Shown here in pieces: positions 59,801 to 64,000 of a DNA stretch of 64,000 nucleotides; positions within the stretch are counted from its first letter, which is position 1, and every line of letters starts with the position of its first letter. The notes beneath the pieces are model-generated. The model saw nothing but the letters and a program-made list of their open reading frames with translations. It was not told the origin of the DNA and searched no databases. A program made the position numbers and the translations under genes. Origin of the DNA: Diphasiastrum complanatum (taxonomy: Eukaryota; Streptophyta; Lycopodiopsida; Lycopodiales; Lycopodiaceae); the NCBI GenBank assembly GCA_029204225.1, contig CM055109.1:30811360-30875359 (forward strand). Direction: 5' to 3'.

Positions 59801-60014
59801 GTGAAAATTTACAATTTCTCCTTGTTTTAAATGTGATAAGGAGTTACTTGGTGAGCTTGGCTCTGATTTATTTAACACTCATTTATCATTATCTCTAGTC
59901 CTAAGGTTTATTTGGGCTTACTAACCCTTAGGATTAAGATTCTAGCACATTTTAGTCTGTTCAATTTTACTGCATGCAATTCAGCTCTTGAATGTCAATA
60001 CTCTCATTTGGCAG
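59801..60014 (+). other. SRT1 intron 3, right end
   Basis: T-rich unique-looking sequence before the exon at 60015, including a likely branch and polypyrimidine region. No repeat recognised. Confidence 0.5.
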
Positions 60015-60097
60015 GAAGAAAAAGTGTGAGATGGCTGTTACGTATTGCTAGTGTACAGGGTCAACGAGAACCTTTGCACTTTCTGAAATGTGTCGAG
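60015..60097 (+). CDS. SRT1: SRT1 exon: WLLRIASVQG segment
   Basis: An 83-bp exon between the acceptor TTTGGCAG and a GTAAAA donor. With the carried base from 29393 it reads RRKSVRWLLRIASVQGQREP and then LHFLKCVE. Plant SRT1 proteins have W-x-LR-(V/I)-ASVHG...PF-x-K-x-(I/V)-E here. Only 203 bp of normal intron separate it from the next exon, so the gene regains ordinary spacing after the transposon nest. Confidence 0.9.
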
Positions 60098-60300
60098 GTA
60101 AAACCTCGATGACAAAGACTTTTGGTCTTAGGAAGGATCTGGAGATGTAGCTTTTTTGTTTTATCAGGAGTAAATTTAAGTGATAAGTATGATGACTACT
60201 TTCCACTACCTATTTGAATTAGCCTTGAGAGGAGACTTATGCCTTACTTTTTTATTGAAGTTTGCTGGTATTAATGCAACTGCTATGATTGATAATGTAG

Positions 60301-60368
60301 GTCATGTATCCACATAGACCGGACATGAAGCAAGGCCTTTTGCACGAGCAGCCTTACGTGGTGCGCAG
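60301..60368 (+). CDS. SRT1: SRT1 exon: QPYVVRR segment
   Basis: A 68-bp exon, acceptor AATGTAG and donor GTGAAT, encoding VMYPHRPDMKQGLLHEQPYV and VRR, the last codon being split (phase 2). It corresponds to the plant SRT1 tract with a conserved (D/E)-(K/E)-QP followed by basic residues. No stops. Confidence 0.88.
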
Positions 60369-60707
60369 GTGAATCAAAATGTGTCTCCATCCATATATTT
60401 TTGGTTTGTTTTGTTTTGTTTCCATTGAATTTGGTCATAGATTGATTGCAAGCACAAGGAATTATCAACGTTTTATTGTTGGAGCCATTTAGTTTGTTGG
60501 ATTTTGATCATATAGTTTTTTCATGAAATTTTAGGATTGAAGCATGCACCATGTGATAAATATTTCAGTCATCTGCCTAGCATTCATCATAGTTGATGAT
60601 GCCCTTTAGTGGGAACAATCACTTACGGTTGGATTTATTTGACAAAAAAAATGTATCAGAATTTCAATATTTTCTAGTTCATGATGCAAGTTTCATTGTA
60701 TTTGCAG

Positions 60708-60810
60708 GGAAACAATGAAGTTAAAGGCTCTTGATGTTTTGTTAAAGCTTCATCTAGGGGAGGGTTGTATGTGCTCAACAGTAGAAATAGAGCATGCTCT
60801 CAACTTTGAG
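60708..60810 (+). CDS. SRT1: SRT1 exon: GCxCS...FE segment
   Basis: A 103-bp exon, acceptor TATTTGCAG and donor GTCTCT. It encodes ETMKLKALDVLLKLHLGEGC, then MCSTVEIEHALNFE. In plant SRT1 the matching tract ends in GC-x-C-x-S...FEF, which this follows. The next exon is not certain. An acceptor at 60884 would give a 16-codon terminal exon ending in TGA at 60933-60935, while reading through the donor gives a stop after a few codons. In either case this protein would lack the longer tail of Arabidopsis SRT1 unless further exons lie beyond the window. Confidence 0.87.
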
Positions 60811-61089
60811 GTCTCTTTTTTTCTATAGTTGATTTTATTTATGTTCTTACCTTTTGGGATTAACTAGTGCTCTGATTATTATAGATGGGTATAAATTTTC
60901 CTTTATCATGGAGATGCCTTGCTGCTTTCACATGAAGCAAAATGGTTTTCTATGTACAATTTATGAGATTGCAAGACATTTATCATTCTATGGATATACT
61001 TAAAGGTCGTGCTTTTACTGATCGATGTAATCTATTTTTTTTCCTGACGTACTATTGTTGTAATACCAAGTTTCATGCTCGTTTCTTAG
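60811..61089 (+). other. Sequence after the last certain SRT1 exon
   Basis: A possible terminal exon starts after TTATTATAG at 60885 and would end at TGA 60933-60935. Otherwise A+T-rich, possibly 3' UTR or intron. I cannot place the polyadenylation site. Confidence 0.35.
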
Positions 61090-61258
61090 TTTAGATCAGT
61101 TGTACTTATTTCAGAGACGTTCTACACTCCCATAGTATGAACAATTAAGAATATACTCTTTTCAGTCTTATGTACCTTTGGGTACCCAAAAAGAGACTAA
61201 TAGATCTCTCTTTCTCTCTCATGAAACGATATAGAGAATAATAGATCTCTCTTTCTCC
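61090..61258 (+). repeat. LINE 3' end scrap with tail
   Basis: Family 3' end without coding part: GAGACGTTCTACACTCCCAT, TTCAGTCTTATGTACCTTTG, GACTAATAGATCTCTCTTTC. A second partial copy of the tail (AATAATAGATCTCTCTTTCTC) follows. LINE-k starts right after it. Confidence 0.7.
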
Positions 61259-62044
61259 CATGTCGAAATTTAGTGGCCAAGCTGCCTCTTGGTGGCAGAC
61301 ATTTTGACCCGATGACCCTTCTGATTATGATGGCGTTGTACGTGATCTTATTTTTTTTATGGATCCACTATTCGATGATTTTCAGGTTGTTCCAGATGTA
61401 GTAGTTGATCAGGCTATCTTTCTTGAGCCATATTGTGAGAATGCTACTCCTTTCGAGTGTTTTTCAGAGTCACCTTGTGAGCTTCCTTTTGTTGTACCTT
61501 GTTTCTCGGGATGCTCTACTTATGCTTTATGTTTCCTGGCATACTTGGTTGCTGCATATTGCTTGGCCTTTGCTGATGTTTCCGAGTTGTTGCTATGGTT
61601 GCCGCCGAGCTATGCATTTTCTATGATATTCATGGGCTAGTTGGCTAGCTTTGGATATTTCAGTTGATGGGGTCCTGCATGTCGGCATTTTCTTATGGCT
61701 TTCTTGGGCTACCCGAGTGCCTTGAGCAAGTTGCCTTCTTGCTTGGATTCCTTTATGCATCTACAGTGGTTTATAGTAGTTGCTTTCAGTTTAGTGCTAT
61801 TTTAAAGTTGATGTACTATGCTTAGTGAGGTTTTTGTGTGTTGCTTTTGGAATACTTGTTGTGACGACTTATGTCCTCTCCTTCGGTATTTCCATGGGCC
61901 GTGTTAGAGGGATTTCCGACGGGAATAAGCCCATCGAGGAGGCAAAAGATTTGCTTTTGACTAAGCTTGCACACAACACTGATGGTTTTGATACAACTTG
62001 TAGAAGTAAGTTTGACTCTAACGTCTTGTTTATCAAATTTTATG
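61259..62044 (+). other. LINE-k 5' part, unassigned
   Basis: A frame at 61359-61640 (93 codons, acidic start and Cys/Phe/Ala-rich end) is not recognisable and lacks the Ala/Pro repeats of LINE-a. A stretch at 61900-62040 (GISDGNKPIEEAKDLLLTKL) may be ORF1 linker. Confidence 0.35.
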
Positions 62045-62230
62045 AACTACCGCAATGCAGCTTTACGACTTAGAGCCAAATTAAAAGGGACCTTTATTTT
62101 TATGGACGAAGACCTTACACACACGCAATGGCAAGCCAGGAAACAAATTATTCAAAAAGCAAATGCAAGGAATCAGCGGGTGATTTTCATTGAAGGCAAG
62201 CCAAAAAATTCTGATAAGATTTCACAATAG
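62045..62230 (+). pseudogene. LINE-k ORF1 RNA-binding domain
   Basis: Reads LRLRAKLKGTFIFMDEDLTH, then QARKQIIQKANARNQRVIFI. Matches the LINE-a domain at 19752-19985 residue for residue in its core and the L1-type ORF1 C-terminal domain. Ends at TAG 62228-62230. Confidence 0.75.
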
Positions 62231-62239
62231 GAATTCGGG

Positions 62240-63060
62240 GCTCCCGGGCAAAGGAGCAGCCCGAGTTCCCCTAAGCCTTTTCGTATTGGTTTTTGGAATT
62301 GTATTGGCATACTATCATCTTCCGACATGCGATTTTCATTCTTTTATGCTGAGATGTGATATCCTTTTGTTAGCTGAGACTCATGAATCATTATACCGAC
62401 CACTACCATTCATACAGGATTACACTTGGCAATCAGCACATCGGCGACGTGGTTCAGGTGGTGTTGCATGTCTTACCAAAGATGTTTTCAGTACTCATTT
62501 TAAACAGGTCAAAAGTGATCCATTTGCACCGTTTATTTGGTTACAGTTCTTTGGTCACTGTTTCGGGCTTTCTCAAGAACTCTTTCTAGTGGTCTGTTAT
62601 TTTGCACTGCAGACATCATCCTTTGCGGATTTTGGTGGTGATCCTTTCTAGGCTCTTTCAGATGATATAGTCAGCTTTGCTCAGCGAGGTCTTATTCTTT
62701 TAGCAGGGGATTTTAAAATGCATGCACAAGCATCAAGCAAAGTTTCATGCAGAGAGTGACTTCCTATAGGTTCGCACATTAGATATGGGATTGGATAGGA
62801 CCTCACAGGATGCAGATATTCTGGCTACCCACTTTGGTGGCTTAGCGGAGGCCCATTCCTTAGCCATATTGAATGGCCTTCCTTGTTGGTCTTCATCATC
62901 ATATTTTACCTGTCACCCACATGGGGGAGGACATAGTGTTGTTGACTACTTCATTGGTTCACCGGCTTTGATCCCATTCCTTCATACCTTCGACATTATA
63001 CCTCCTATCATCTCTGATCACTCCCTCCTGCTTCTATCCCTTGGACATCCTATCACCATG
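62240..63060 (+). pseudogene. LINE-k APE endonuclease
   Basis: Catalytic signatures: LAETHE (62368-62385), RRRGSGGVACLTKD, the GDF tract at about 62707 (LLAGDFKMH, where Asn is expected after F) and ISDHSLLLLSL with S-D-H at 63012-63020. Frame changes near 62650-62780. The fold nicks target DNA. Confidence 0.82.
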
Positions 63061-63282
63061 GTCACGACACACCGACCCATCCGTCACCCTCGCCTTGCTT
63101 TCTCTCTGTCAGGTCTCCCCACTTACACCTCGTCCTTAACCACTTTTCTCCATGACTTTCCCTTCACCTCCTTGGTTGACTAGCAAGCGGCCTTCTTATC
63201 TCAATCTCTTTTACAATCTGCCAATACTGCATATCCTTCGAAAACTTTCTCATCTCATATAAACGCACCCACAACAGATGGT

Positions 63283-64000
63283 ATGACACGGACTGTTTCT
63301 CACTGCATAAACAAGTTGTTTACGCTAGATACCACTCTCCTCACACCCCTTGAAACAAAAGGAGTATCGCAAAGTGACTCTGAAAAAAACGATAGCTTAT
63401 CTATAGTCCTTGGGACAAGAACTTGTCGATGCTCTGGCCTCCCCATCCTCCACCTTCTTTGGCGGTTGTTTTCTAAAAACCCTTGTAAACCCGCTCCTAT
63501 TGCTATAGAGTCATGGATAAATTATGCTACCAAACTATATATAGTAGACTCTCTTTCCCCTCGCCCATCAGAATCCACCCTCTTCACTCCGTCCATGGTT
63601 GAAAACGCCATTAAAAATGGTCAAACTTGTAAGGCCACTGATGTTGACTTCTTAGGCATGGAGTTCCTAAAACCAGTTGCTCACATTATCGCCCCATACA
63701 AATTTGTTATTTTTGGTCTTCCCATGTCTTGGTGCACTAACCTTTTACACCCTATACTCAAAGTCGGGGATCCTTTGAATGTAGACAACTACCTCACTAT
63801 TATGATCAGTCACACTATGGCCAAACTATATTGATCAGTTTGCAGTCTATTATCAGCTCTCAGTCAGAGACAGAGGGTTTACATGCTATGGGACAGGCAG
63901 GTTTTCGCGCTAGCTACTCCATGGCTGACCAGATATTCATCCTGAGATGTATTATTGAGGAGGCTAAATTCAGGAGGCAGAGGGTTTATTGTTGCTTTGT
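63283..64000 (+). pseudogene. LINE-k reverse transcriptase, N-terminal part
   Basis: Linker and RT entry: ENAIKNGQTCKATDVDFLGM, LPMSWCTNLLHPILKVGDPL and DNYLTIMISHTMAKLY (stop at 63832), then, in another frame, GLHAMGQAGFRASYSMADQI and IIEEAKFRRQRVYCCF at the edge. Corresponds to LINE-b codons 150-260. Confidence 0.85.

Larger units (their letters stand above)
61259..64000 (+). mobile_element. LINE-k: L1-like element running off the right edge
   Basis: Begins after the previous LINE tail. Contents in order: an unassigned 5' part (61259-62044), the ORF1 RNA-binding domain (62045-62230), the APE endonuclease (62300-63060) and the start of RT (63590-64000). Three frames are needed and several stops occur. 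Same family as LINE-a by endonuclease and RT wording. Confidence 0.85.

Overview
The window looks like a piece of a large, transposon-rich land-plant nuclear genome. The evidence is plant-type Ty3/gypsy chromoviruses, a Ty1/copia fossil, L1-like LINEs, a hAT-type transposase relic and, most tellingly, a split gene whose exons read as the plant nuclear sirtuin SRT1 (SIRT6/7-like). Three introns of that gene measure 10.0, 14.6 and 30.6 kb. Introns this long suggest a big-genome lineage such as a fern or gymnosperm, but the sequence alone does not decide which.

Host gene (+ strand): six exons at 4521-4599, 14613-14666, 29300-29393, 60015-60097, 60301-60368 and 60708-60810. All have GT/AG borders, their phases agree (0,0,1,0,2), and together they encode the C-terminal third of the protein. 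Earlier exons, with most of the NAD-binding catalytic core, must lie left of the window. Nearly everything else sits in the introns.

Left edge (1-3390): the 3' end of a gypsy pol gene, an LTR with internal sequence on both sides, and a solo LTR with target duplication TAACC. Intron 1 (4600-14612) holds a worn reverse-transcriptase fossil and Gy-1 (7611-13162, TSD AGAGG), a complete but decayed chromovirus whose leader carries an inverted piece of its own gag. Intron 2 (14667-29299) holds a copia fossil and three LINEs (a, b, c) joined head to tail on the - strand. Each ends in a CT or CTTT simple-repeat tail. LINE-c is split by a solo LTR (TSD AGTAC). A 170-bp tandem repeat and a hairpin-rich stretch follow.

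Intron 3 (29394-60014) is a transposon nest. It starts with a 576-bp inverted-repeat element with an 8-bp TSD. Next is LINE-f, split by a 13.2-kb LTR element without recognisable genes, which is itself split by Gy-2 (34337-40512, TSD GTTTC). Then comes Gy-4 (- strand, 44833-57744), rearranged and split by Gy-3 (50125-56323), followed by a LINE scrap and an antisense hAT transposase pseudogene. LTR differences counted by eye (Gy-3 and Gy-2 under 2%, the outer LTR element and Gy-1 about 5%) agree with the nesting order. The right edge (61259-64000) is another LINE with ORF1, endonuclease and the start of its reverse transcriptase.

The most unusual points are a near-full-length antisense initiator-tRNA-Met copy where Gy-4 should carry a short primer-binding site, LTRs ending AGTTA...TAACT instead of TG...CA, LINEs joined at each other's simple-repeat tails, the antisense gag segment in Gy-1, and frequent CAG-to-TAG stops that fit decay of CHG-methylated DNA. 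No element here looks fully intact. LINE-b keeps an open 848-codon RT frame but lacks its 5' half.
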